Assembly: GCA_029784795.1 (NCBI GenBank)
Contig: JAFMAW010000064.1
Coordinates: forward strand, 1-5,508
DNA from: Nitrososphaerota archaeon
GTDB taxonomy: Archaea; Thermoproteota; Nitrososphaeria; Nitrososphaerales; UBA183
Reading direction: 5' to 3'
DNA: 5,508 nt
Position numbers and translations under genes: made by a program. The notes beneath the pieces were generated by a model. The model did no database searches. It was not told the origin of the DNA and saw nothing but the letters and a program-made list of their open reading frames with translations. This document shows positions 1 to 5,169 of this stretch, piece by piece. Position 1 is the stretch's first letter. Each line of letters opens with the position of its first letter.

Positions 1-1007
1 TCAGTCAGCACATCAGCGTTGTAAGCAACATCGGGGACTGCCCTGGTCAAGGGGTAGAAGGAACCCGAAGATGTTGTTACCTTGATGCTTGAAGAGGACT
101 GGTACGTCGGCTCTGAGAAGCAAGCGCTGACTCCGCCTCCGCTCGCCCCGTACTGGTCGTTCCAGACCACCTCGCTACTCCAGGTGTTGGACGAAGTCAG
201 CGTGAGGGAGGTGCCGCCCACGGCTAGGACGCTGGGGTCCGAGGCAGGGTAGTTCACAGTCGGAGAGGACGTCCCATCGTTGGCGCCACTGTCGCCAGAC
301 GCTGCCACTGGAATCGCACCCGCTGACACAGCGTTAGCGAAGTATGATGATTCAGAAGTCCAAGTGGAGCAGCTGCTGCCGCTCTCGGCAGCCCCCCAGC
401 TCATCGAAATCACGCTGGCCCCATTCTGAACTGCGTAGGGGACCGCGTCGTTGACTAGATACTGCAGGCTGGCGCTCGGAGTGACTATCAGAAGTATCTT
501 GGCGGCCGGGGCCATGGCGTGGGCCCACTCGACGTCCAGCGACGTCTCCAGCCCCCAGTTGCTGTTGCTACCGTGGACCTTGCCGAAGGGTTGGACCACC
601 TGAAGGTTCGCTGGTGGGAGGCCGAACTGGGAGTCGAAACAGTTGAGATCGCTCGTCAATGTGGAGCTTCCGTAGGCGTCGATGATTGCTATGGTCTCCC
701 CCGCACCGGTCGCAGCTGTATTGAACCCGTAGGCGGCCTCAATCTGGCTTGGCGTATAGGAAACACCCGTAGGAGCGGGCAAAGTCGTCACGCAGGAGCT
801 GCCCCCTCCATGTCCTCCACCCCCGGGCTTGCCGTTCGTGTGGGTGATGTATTCGAGGGGGAGTACGGCGTTGGGGAGGCGCAACTCCGAAGAAGACGCC
901 GTCACCACGGGGAGCACAGAGAATCCAAGAATGAAAAGCGAAACCATAGCAGCGGCTGCGAGTTGGTTAACCCGGCGGCGGGTGAAGCTGTGAGCTAGGG
1001 CTTCCAA
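1..1007 (-). CDS. Secreted S53-family serine-carboxyl peptidase (sedolisin/kumamolisin type), N-terminal part; C-terminus beyond the left edge
   Basis: This is an extracellular endopeptidase of family S53. The reading frame stays open to base 1 (335 residues read). From the TTG at 1007, residues 1-38 form a signal peptide: a basic stretch (TRRR, 9-12), a hydrophobic core (17-35), and cleavage probably after VVTA. A glycine-rich linker (59-71) follows, and the catalytic domain starts near residue 79 (TGVSYTPSQIEAAYGF). E154 and D158 are spaced ExxxD as in the S53 catalytic Glu/Asp pair. SMSWG lies at 201-205. SGDSG (237-241) carries the oxyanion Asp, D239. PDVAYNAD (325-332) is typical of the family. 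The nucleophile motif (GTS-like) should lie past the edge. The roughly 180-residue activation prodomain usual in S53 is absent. An in-frame TAA directly precedes TTG 1007. The alternative start, ATG 947, would lose the basic n-region. Family assignment is very secure; the start is not. Confidence 0.9.
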   Translation of the reverse strand, partial: MEALAHSFTRRRVNQLAAAAMVSLFILGFSVLPVVTASSSELRLPNAVLPLEYITHTNGKPGGGGHGGGSSCVTTLPAPTGVSYTPSQIEAAYGFNTAATGAGETIAIIDAYGSSTLTSDLNCFDSQFGLPPANLQVVQPFGKVHGSNSNWGLETSLDVEWAHAMAPAAKILLIVTPSASLQYLVNDAVPYAVQNGASVISMSWGAAESGSSCSTWTSESSYFANAVSAGAIPVAASGDSGANDGTSSPTVNYPASDPSVLAVGGTSLTLTSSNTWSSEVVWNDQYGASGGGVSACFSEPTYQSSSSIKVTTSSGSFYPLTRAVPDVAYNADVLT

Positions 1008-1018
1008 TTATATAATTG
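1005..1018. repeat. 14-bp perfect AT-rich palindrome at the S53 start
   Basis: CAATTATATAATTG is its own reverse complement. It contains TTATATAA (1008-1015), the same octamer found in the padR/chrB promoter. Its left end overlaps the candidate TTG start. It could be a TATA box giving transcription from about 985 and translation from ATG 947, or an operator over the start site. Confidence 0.55.
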
Positions 1019-1040
1019 CGAAATTCAATTTACTGATCTC

Positions 1041-1049
1041 ATATTTAAG
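1041..1049 (-). promoter_or_regulatory. Candidate TATA box for the S53 peptidase gene
   Basis: Read on the minus strand this is CTTAAATAT, close to the archaeal TATA consensus. Its centre is about 38 bases upstream of TTG 1007. With the usual spacing of about 26 bases to the transcription start, that leaves a leader of roughly 11 bases, which suits a gene with no Shine-Dalgarno sequence. A competing TATA-like palindrome at 1005-1018 would instead favour ATG 947. Confidence 0.4.
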
Positions 1050-1074
1050 CGTCGTGTAAGACGGCTTTACGACG
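1050..1074. repeat. Inverted repeat (hairpin) upstream of the S53 promoter
   Basis: Arms CGTCGTGTAAG (1050-1060) and CTTTACGACG (1065-1074) pair around the tetraloop ACGG. There is one bulged T and one G-U pair, giving about 10 base pairs. The repeat directly abuts the candidate TATA box at 1041-1049. It may be a regulator site or an RNA hairpin; the sequence does not decide. Confidence 0.5.
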
Positions 1075-1241
1075 CCCAGTGACCATGATGCGTTGCGTAC
1101 CACAACTACGACTTTAGAAGAGCACTGATGGTGGTCGGAGAGTCATAACGCTGTCTGCCTTTTCGCACCAAAGTGTTCTTGATTGGGGCCTAGTCTTACA
1201 ACCCAGGCGAGGTGCAGGGCTCGAGCCAATCAATTCGGGCG

Positions 1242-1272
1242 CGTGCTGTGGGCGGCATGCGGCCCACAGACG
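1242..1272. repeat. Long inverted repeat in the pheA-S53 intergenic region
   Basis: CTGTGGGC (1246-1253) and GCCCACAG (1262-1269) are a perfect 8-bp inverted repeat around an 8-base loop that contains GCATGC. Past a bulged G at 1245 the stem extends by CGT/ACG (1242-1244 with 1270-1272). As RNA, either strand would fold stably. No T-tract follows on either strand, so a simple archaeal terminator is not evident. Confidence 0.55.
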
Positions 1273-1295
1273 TGGTTACAAGCTCACATCAACTC

Positions 1296-1326
1296 GTCAG
1301 TCGTCCGGTTTAGATGAACGACTGAC
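1296..1326. repeat. 9-bp inverted repeat just after the pheA stop codon
   Basis: GTCAGTCGT (1296-1304) and ACGACTGAC (1318-1326) are perfect reverse complements separated by 13 bases. On the minus strand the hairpin begins three bases after the pheA TGA (1332-1330). That position suggests mRNA 3'-end protection, processing or termination. There is no downstream T-run to support a classic terminator. Confidence 0.55.
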
Positions 1327-1329
1327 CAA

Positions 1330-2178
1330 TCACAAATGGCCGTGCGAATGGGACTGCCCGCTGTCGGCAGGATACGAACCGAGAACCCTGACGAAGTCGG
1401 CGCGCGTTCTCAGTGTCTTAATCGCTCGACTCACCGGGCCGTCGTATGCGGACCCATCCAAGTCGATGTGGAAATAGTACTCCCATGGCGTCTGCTTCGT
1501 CGGCCGAGATTCAATCTTGGTGAGATTGATTCCCTCTCTCGCGAACGGCTCCAAGGCCCTGAAGAGGGACCCAGGCCTGTGCCTTGTAGAGAACACCAAT
1601 GATGTCTTGTATGCTACTTTCGACCTTCTTTTCGCCCTCCTCCCGAGTATGAGAAACCTCGTGTAGTTTGATTTCGAGTCCTCCATGCTTCTCCGCAGCA
1701 CCTTCATTCCGTACACTCTGGCCGAATACTCACTCGCTATCGCGGCGAGCGAAACGTCTGTTGAATCTGCTATGAATTTCACGCTGCCAGCCGTGTCATA
1801 GAACTGTTGGGCCTTGAGCCCGAGCTTTGCTAGGTTGTTTCTACACTGCGCCAGCGCCTGGGGATGTGATAGAACCGTGGCTATCCCCGCGAGGGATGAA
1901 CCAGGCTTTGAAATCAGGCAGTGGCGTATCCTGACCTTGATCTCCCCCGTTATCTTCAGTTCGCTTGTGAGAAGCAGGTCGTAGGTCTCGGTTACCCCGC
2001 CCTCCAGGGAGTTCTCCACGGGGACCACTGCCAAGTCAGCCTCGAGCTTCATTACGGAGTCGAAGGCCTCCCTGAGAGATTGGAAGGGGACCGGCCTGGC
2101 CCTCGCTCCGAATTTGCGGACAATCGCCTCCTCGCTAAACGCTCCGTGCTCCCCCTGAAAGCCGACACATAACGCCAT
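1330..2178 (-). CDS. pheA: Prephenate dehydratase (monofunctional, with ACT regulatory domain)
   Basis: The enzyme converts prephenate to phenylpyruvate, the committed step to phenylalanine, in the cytosol. Residues 1-180 form the two-lobed catalytic domain: GFQGEHGAFSEEA (6-18), VENSLEGG (54-61), SHPQALAQC (104-112) and SNYTRF (170-175), in which the Thr of TRF (T173) is the family's catalytic residue. Residues 189-270 are an ACT domain with RPGSLF (201-206, the GALV-type site) and ESRP (223-226). These are the two phenylalanine-binding motifs, so feedback inhibition by Phe is expected. There is no chorismate mutase domain; 282 aa is normal for the stand-alone enzyme. The start is fixed by AGGAG six bases upstream. 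The C-terminus ends in a His-rich tail (HSHGHL). padR lies 92 bases upstream on the same strand. tyrA and an aminotransferase of the same pathway lie about 2 kb away. Confidence 0.95.
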   Translation of the reverse strand: MALCVGFQGEHGAFSEEAIVRKFGARARPVPFQSLREAFDSVMKLEADLAVVPVENSLEGGVTETYDLLLTSELKITGEIKVRIRHCLISKPGSSLAGIATVLSHPQALAQCRNNLAKLGLKAQQFYDTAGSVKFIADSTDVSLAAIASEYSARVYGMKVLRRSMEDSKSNYTRFLILGRRAKRRSKVAYKTSLVFSTRHRPGSLFRALEPFAREGINLTKIESRPTKQTPWEYYFHIDLDGSAYDGPVSRAIKTLRTRADFVRVLGSYPADSGQSHSHGHL

Positions 2179-2184
2179 TTGGCT

Positions 2185-2189
2185 CTCCT
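2185..2189 (-). promoter_or_regulatory. Shine-Dalgarno site of pheA
   Basis: AGGAG on the minus strand is followed by six bases and then ATG 2178. This is a good match to the archaeal anti-Shine-Dalgarno and supports this start. It also implies a real leader or read-through from padR, unlike the near-leaderless genes nearby. Confidence 0.7.
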
Positions 2190-2226
2190 GTCGCTCGCCC
2201 CAGACTATTATTGCATTTCATGTATC

Positions 2227-2248
2227 CTACGGTAGCGCATGCAGCTAC
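2227..2248. promoter_or_regulatory. Cluster of CTAC/GTAG half-sites upstream of pheA
   Basis: CTACGGTAG (2227-2235) is a 4+1+4 palindrome. GTAGC (2232-2236) also pairs with GCTAC (2244-2248) around GCATGCA. The same GCTAC/GTAGC half-sites make up the inverted repeat in front of chrB. The cluster sits about 50-70 bases upstream of the pheA start and could be a second site for the neighbouring PadR protein. The motifs are short, so chance is a real alternative. Confidence 0.25.
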
Positions 2249-2270
2249 ACATTACGCAAGGCGGGCAGAG

Positions 2271-2816
2271 TTACGGACTATCCTTCGGCTGCCATTCTAT
2301 CTCCATGTGAACTTCTAGTTTGTGATTCTCCTTTGCATAGAGGAACTTGAACTTCAATGGCTCGACTGGCTTCATCGTTACTGGCTTGTCGACCGGGAGC
2401 AGTTCATGCAATTCGACTTCTTCCCCTTCGAAAGCGCGACCCAGGTCCGCAAGGATTTTCGACAGTTCCTTCCTGTTGGTTTCGACCTTGTACCGGGCCA
2501 GGGACTCGTGCGACTCCTTGTAGTTCTCGAGGACCTCGGTGACCCTCGTCCAGTAGACCATCGACTGGGCAAGCTCGGCCCTGCCCTTCTCAGTCAGTGC
2601 ATAGTGCTTCCGGTCCGGGACCTCTTCCATGAACTCGATCCTGCTGGTGACCAGGCTGTTCTGTTCGAGCTTCTCGAGAGCCGGGTAAATCGTGCCGGTC
2701 TTCGGCTTCCAGAATCCCGAAAAGCGCTTCTCCAGCTCCCTGATAATCTCGTATCCATACATCGGCCTCTCGGAAAGCAGCAGGAGAAGCCAGAGCGAGA
2801 CGGTTCCGACCTTCAT
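2271..2816 (-). CDS. PadR-family transcriptional regulator
   Basis: This is a cytosolic DNA-binding regulator of 181 aa. Residues 1-90 form the PadR winged helix: MKVGTVSLWLLLLLSERPMYGYEIIRELEKRF, then the signature TGTIYPALEKLEQNSLV (40-56), then the wing RKHYALTEKGRAEL (69-82). Residues 90-130 look helical and should form the dimerisation arm. The last 50 residues (PVDKPVTMKPVEPLKFKFLYAKENHKLEVHMEIEW) look beta-rich and are longer than in minimal PadR proteins, so they might sense a ligand. I chose ATG 2816 because PadR proteins usually begin MK.G...LLLL. The upstream ATG at 2861 lies three bases from the TATA box, so that box could not produce an mRNA containing it. The gene is divergent from chrB across a strong inverted repeat, so repression of chrB and of itself is likely. 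The ligand is unknown. Confidence 0.9.
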   Translation of the reverse strand: MKVGTVSLWLLLLLSERPMYGYEIIRELEKRFSGFWKPKTGTIYPALEKLEQNSLVTSRIEFMEEVPDRKHYALTEKGRAELAQSMVYWTRVTEVLENYKESHESLARYKVETNRKELSKILADLGRAFEGEEVELHELLPVDKPVTMKPVEPLKFKFLYAKENHKLEVHMEIEWQPKDSP

Positions 2817-2832
2817 TCCGCGAGGGACGACC

Positions 2833-2841
2833 GTTGACAAC
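2833..2841. repeat. Short palindrome near the expected padR transcription start
   Basis: GTTGACAAC is a 4+1+4 palindrome. It lies about 25-33 bases downstream of the shared TATA box on the padR side, so it would overlap or adjoin the padR transcription start. It is short and does not resemble the chrB-side repeat. It is listed as a possible regulatory site only. Confidence 0.2.
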
Positions 2842-2865
2842 GTGCACCTGATGTCGTCCAATCGT

Positions 2866-2873
2866 TTATATAA
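2866..2873. promoter_or_regulatory. Symmetric TATA box shared by padR and chrB
   Basis: TTATATAA is a perfect palindrome and the only good TATA box in the gap between the two genes. On the plus strand its centre is about 36 bases from ATG 2905, giving a chrB leader of roughly 10 bases. On the minus strand it predicts a start near 2843 and a padR leader of about 27 bases to ATG 2816. It could therefore drive both genes. Confidence 0.6.
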
Positions 2874-2903
2874 GTAGGTTCGCTACCTAGGTAGCTGAAC
2901 TAC
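2874..2903. promoter_or_regulatory. Inverted-repeat operator candidate upstream of chrB
   Basis: The core CTACCTAGGTAG (2883-2894) is a perfect 12-bp palindrome inside GCTACCTAGGTAGC. Flanking GTTC (2879-2882 on the left, allowing one shifted base) and GAAC (2897-2900), then GTAG (2874-2877) and CTAC (2900-2903), extend the symmetry over about 30 bases. It starts directly after the TATA box and ends one base before the chrB ATG, so a bound protein would cover the transcription start. The adjacent PadR protein is the obvious candidate. The sequence differs from the ATGT/ACAT half-sites known for some PadR repressors. Confidence 0.6.
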
Positions 2904-2904
2904 T

Positions 2905-3369
2905 ATGAAGTGGGTTACAAGAGAGAAGGCAAAGGTGGACAGGATTGCATGCCCGTGGGTCATCAAGCGCTTCGTGGACCCTAAGGCAGAGTTTCTGTTC
3001 GTCCCGAGAGAGAAGGTCCTAGAGGTGGCGAAAAAGGAGAACGCCACGCCATTCGACACCCAGGGCGCCGAACTTATGCACTACAAGGAGAACGGGGAAG
3101 AAAGGGTCAGTTTCGACGCTGTCATCAAGAAGTATGGGCTCAAGGACCCGGCGCTCCTCGAGCTGGCGAAGATAGTCAGGGGAGCCGACGCCAACATACC
3201 GAACGCGCCGAGTGAGTCTCCGGGGCTGGAAGCGGCGGCGCTTGGCTTCAGGAAGACCGCGAAGGACGACTTCGAGAACATGAAGCTGCAGTTCCCCTTC
3301 TACGACGCCATGTACAGCTACTGCCAGCAGAGGCTGCAGGAAGGGCTCAAGCTAGAACACGCGGCCTAG
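2905..3369 (+). CDS. ChrB C-terminal-domain protein (chromate resistance protein family)
   Basis: This 154-aa protein matches the C-terminal domain of ChrB over its whole length. ChrB is the protein linked to chromate sensing or resistance in proteobacteria. Family motifs in order: KWVTREKAKVDRIACPWVIKRF (2-23, with conserved Cys16), FLFVP (30-34), PFDTQGAELMH (49-59), SFDAVIKKYGL (69-79), IVRGAD (90-95) and FYDAMYSYC (132-140). The N-terminal ChrB region is missing, so this is a stand-alone domain. There is no signal peptide or membrane segment, so it is probably cytosolic. The molecular function of this domain is not firmly established, and response to chromate is inferred from family name only. 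ATG 2905 has a very short leader and no Shine-Dalgarno. The propeller gene follows after 27 bases, probably in the same operon. No chrA transporter is in the window. Confidence 0.85.
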   Translation: MKWVTREKAKVDRIACPWVIKRFVDPKAEFLFVPREKVLEVAKKENATPFDTQGAELMHYKENGEERVSFDAVIKKYGLKDPALLELAKIVRGADANIPNAPSESPGLEAAALGFRKTAKDDFENMKLQFPFYDAMYSYCQQRLQEGLKLEHAA

Positions 3370-3376
3370 GTTCTCT

Positions 3377-3384
3377 GGGGAGGA
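3377..3384 (+). promoter_or_regulatory. Shine-Dalgarno-like site of the propeller gene
   Basis: GGGGAGGA lies in the 27-base gap after chrB, 12 bases before ATG 3397. The spacing is longer than usual but the match is strong. It supports translation as the second gene of a chrB-led operon, whereas chrB itself has no such site. Confidence 0.5.
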
Positions 3385-3396
3385 CGCGTCAGGCTC

Positions 3397-4293
3397 ATGC
3401 TCCGACAGGTTGGCAGGATCAGCCTCCCTCCACACGGCGAAGGAGGTTACGACCACGCCGATGTCCACCTGCAGAGCAGCAAGGTGTACATCGCCCACAC
3501 AGCAAACAACTGTGTAGAAGTCGTCGATGGGGGGAGAATGGCTCATGTGGCGTCTATACCCGGGTGCCCTGAGGCAAGCGGGGTCCTCTGCGCCCAGTCA
3601 GACGGGCTTGTTTTCGCCGCCTCGAGGGGCGAGGGGAAGGTGCTCGTCATCGACGTCCGCACAGACCGAACGAAATTGGAAATCTCGACTGGGCCGAGGC
3701 CGAACGGGCTCGCATGGGACTCGATCAGGAAGCACCTGCTGGTGGCAGACGTCAAGGACAACAAGGCCAGGCTGTTCGATCAGGTGTCAGGGGAGGAACT
3801 GTCGTCATTGGCTCTCAGAGGCCGGCCAAGGTGGTGCATTCACGACAGAAAACTGGATGTGTTCCTCGTGAATGTTCGTGACCCTCCAGGCGTCGCCCTC
3901 ATCTCTCCAGAGACAATGAGCGAAAAGGGATTCGTTCCAGTCTCGGTGCCTGGACCTCATGGTCTGGAAGTGGTCGAGGGGGCAGGACGTGCGTTCGTTG
4001 CGTGTGACGGCAAGGCTCTGGTTGTACTGGATATTCTCAACGGGAGGGAAGCCGCGAACATCCCCCTTTCTGGAGAGCCGGATGTGCTCTGGCATAACTC
4101 AGTCAAGGGTCGCCTCTACTGTGCGATTGGAGAACCAGGCGTAATCGACGTCATCGACACCGGAAGGCTGTCTGTCAGTGAGAAGGTCTCCACTGAGGAG
4201 GGTGCCCACACGTTGACCTTCGATGGGAAGGCCCAGCGCCTTTACTCGTTGCTCCCAACCGCAAACTGCGTGGCGGTCTATTCCGAAGAGTAG
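3397..4293 (+). CDS. YncE/YVTN-like seven-bladed beta-propeller protein
   Basis: This 298-aa protein consists entirely of beta-propeller repeats. Each blade ends in an alternating strand of the type xVxVID followed by a turn: AHTANNCVEVVDG (33-45), ASRGEGKVLVIDVRT (75-89), ADVKDNKARLFD (117-128), VNVRDPPGVALIS (158-170), ACDGKALVVLDILNG (202-216), AIGEPGVIDVID (243-254) and TANCVAVYSEE (288-298). That is seven, matching YncE/YVTN proteins. A His/Asp cluster (DHADVH, 19-24) plus H188, H233 and H271 recurs at blade starts and could form a metal or ligand site at the central channel; this is inference. Unlike E. coli YncE there is no signal peptide, so it is probably cytosolic. It likely shares an mRNA with chrB and may work with it. 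The substrate is unknown. SMP-30/gluconolactonase-like hydrolases share the fold but are a poorer match. Confidence 0.8.
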   Translation: MLRQVGRISLPPHGEGGYDHADVHLQSSKVYIAHTANNCVEVVDGGRMAHVASIPGCPEASGVLCAQSDGLVFAASRGEGKVLVIDVRTDRTKLEISTGPRPNGLAWDSIRKHLLVADVKDNKARLFDQVSGEELSSLALRGRPRWCIHDRKLDVFLVNVRDPPGVALISPETMSEKGFVPVSVPGPHGLEVVEGAGRAFVACDGKALVVLDILNGREAANIPLSGEPDVLWHNSVKGRLYCAIGEPGVIDVIDTGRLSVSEKVSTEEGAHTLTFDGKAQRLYSLLPTANCVAVYSEE

Positions 4294-4299
4294 ACGACT

Positions 4300-4339
4300 C
4301 TAGGTGCGGTCGCCGAGGGACGCCGCAAGAGCGGCCTAG
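4300..4339. terminator. Nested inverted repeats between the convergent propeller and tyrA genes
   Basis: The 42-base gap between two converging genes holds GCCGC (4322-4326) and GCGGC (4331-4335) around a four-base loop. CTAGG (4300-4304) and CCTAG (4335-4339) are an outer pair, and the latter overlaps the tyrA stop. On the minus strand the small hairpin directly follows the tyrA TAG. It might stop transcription in both directions. There is no T-run, so the call is weak. Confidence 0.25.
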
Positions 4340-5169
4340 CCATCCGCGACGGAGTAGATGCGGGCAAGGGAGGCTCGTAGCTCCGAATCCGCGAACCGGC
4401 GCACTACTCTCTTGAACTCCCCTTCCAGGCTCTTGGCATCTTTCCTAGCGACCAGCCCTCTCAGCGATGAAAGCTCCGCGATGAGTGCAGTGAGGGCCGC
4501 GGCTGCAGACTGGTTCTCTGTGTCAATCTGCGAATAGAGCGCAGGGTCTTGGGAAAGCACGGCCCTGGCGAGGTCGAACTGAACCGATGCGAATGGGGGG
4601 GCGGTTCTCTTGAACTCGGCCAGCCCGCTCCCCTTCTCGACTGCGGAAACCAGAGCGAGGTTTGTCAAGTGAACCAAGGACAAAGTGTAGGCCATCAGGC
4701 GGTCATGCTCGTGAGGGGTGACTAGGATCAGCCTGGCCCCGGGAAAGACCCGCCCGGCGGCGACCAGGTCCTTCTTGGTCCCCACGACGAGAATCTTCGG
4801 GGCCTTCGACTTCGATGATGGACCGAGCATCGGATGGACCGAGAGCAGAGAGACCTTGTTCTCGGCGGCCAACTCCTCAAGCGCATGAAGTCTACTTCCC
4901 TTAACCGAGGTGATCTCTACTAGCGTGCATCCGCGCTTCAGGGCTCGGGCAATCCCGCGTGCGACATTCAGGGTCTCCGGGATTGAGACAGCGAGCAGGA
5001 CGAGGTCGGCTCCCTCGACGGCCTCGGTGTTCGTGCGGACGAAGCGGATCCCTGTTTGAGACCTTCCTGGCCGCAGGTCCGAACCCACTACGCTGTGGCC
5101 TAGACGCATGAAGTAACCCGCGAAGTACGAGCCCATCGCCCCTGAGGAACCCAGCACTGCGACCTTCAA
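4336..5169 (-). CDS. tyrA: Prephenate dehydrogenase (TyrA)
   Basis: The enzyme oxidatively decarboxylates prephenate to 4-hydroxyphenylpyruvate in tyrosine synthesis, using NAD(P)+, in the cytosol. The 277-aa protein starts with a Rossmann fold: KVAVLGSSGAMGSYFAGYF (2-20) has the GxxGxMG dinucleotide loop, and D31 at the end of the second strand (VVGSDLRPG) suggests NAD over NADP. SVKG (88-91) and VHPMLGP (111-117) follow; the latter carries the family's catalytic His (H112). Residues 155-277 form the helical dimerisation domain. No ACT or chorismate mutase domain is present, as in many archaeal TyrA. The start is TTG 5169, whose TTGA overlaps the TGA of the upstream aminotransferase, suggesting coupled translation. 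The frame is open further upstream (to ATG 5328), but that 53-residue extension is Arg/Pro/Gly-rich, unrelated to the family and lies inside the aminotransferase gene. Confidence 0.92.
   Translation of the reverse strand: MKVAVLGSSGAMGSYFAGYFMRLGHSVVGSDLRPGRSQTGIRFVRTNTEAVEGADLVLLAVSIPETLNVARGIARALKRGCTLVEITSVKGSRLHALEELAAENKVSLLSVHPMLGPSSKSKAPKILVVGTKKDLVAAGRVFPGARLILVTPHEHDRLMAYTLSLVHLTNLALVSAVEKGSGLAEFKRTAPPFASVQFDLARAVLSQDPALYSQIDTENQSAAAALTALIAELSSLRGLVARKDAKSLEGEFKRVVRRFADSELRASLARIYSVADG

Larger units (their letters stand above)
1008..1329. other. Non-coding stretch between pheA and the S53 gene
   Basis: This stretch of 322 bases lies between two minus-strand genes. I see no open frame with coding character, no tRNA cloverleaf and no tandem repeats. 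It holds three inverted repeats (1050-1074, 1242-1272, 1296-1326) and the candidate S53 TATA box (1041-1049). The stretch 1075-1241 shows nothing I can name. Confidence 0.6.

Noticed and set aside
519..998. Plus-strand open frame of 159 codons
   Set aside because: It lies opposite the S53 peptidase, whose minus-strand reading shows signal peptide, ExxxD and SGDSG motifs. The plus-strand product is Arg/Gly-rich and resembles no family I know.
1362..1440. tRNA-like pattern on the minus strand (GGTTCGTATCC like a T-arm, with an upstream D-arm-like stretch)
   Set aside because: These bases encode the conserved VLGSYP end of the PheA ACT domain. No acceptor stem or anticodon stem pairs correctly, so the T-arm look is coincidence.
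2322..2837. Plus-strand open frame of 171 codons opposite padR
   Set aside because: The minus strand gives a clear PadR winged helix with the TGTIYPALEKLE signature. The plus frame is low in recognisable motifs and follows from the codon bias of the real gene.
2817..2861. Upstream ATG 2861 as the padR start
   Set aside because: It sits three bases from the only TATA box, too close to be included in an mRNA started from that box. The 15 extra residues are not PadR-like, while MKVGTVSLWLLLLL from 2816 is.
3081..4095. Minus-strand open frames opposite chrB and the propeller gene
   Set aside because: Short, motif-free and fully overlapped by well-supported plus-strand genes.
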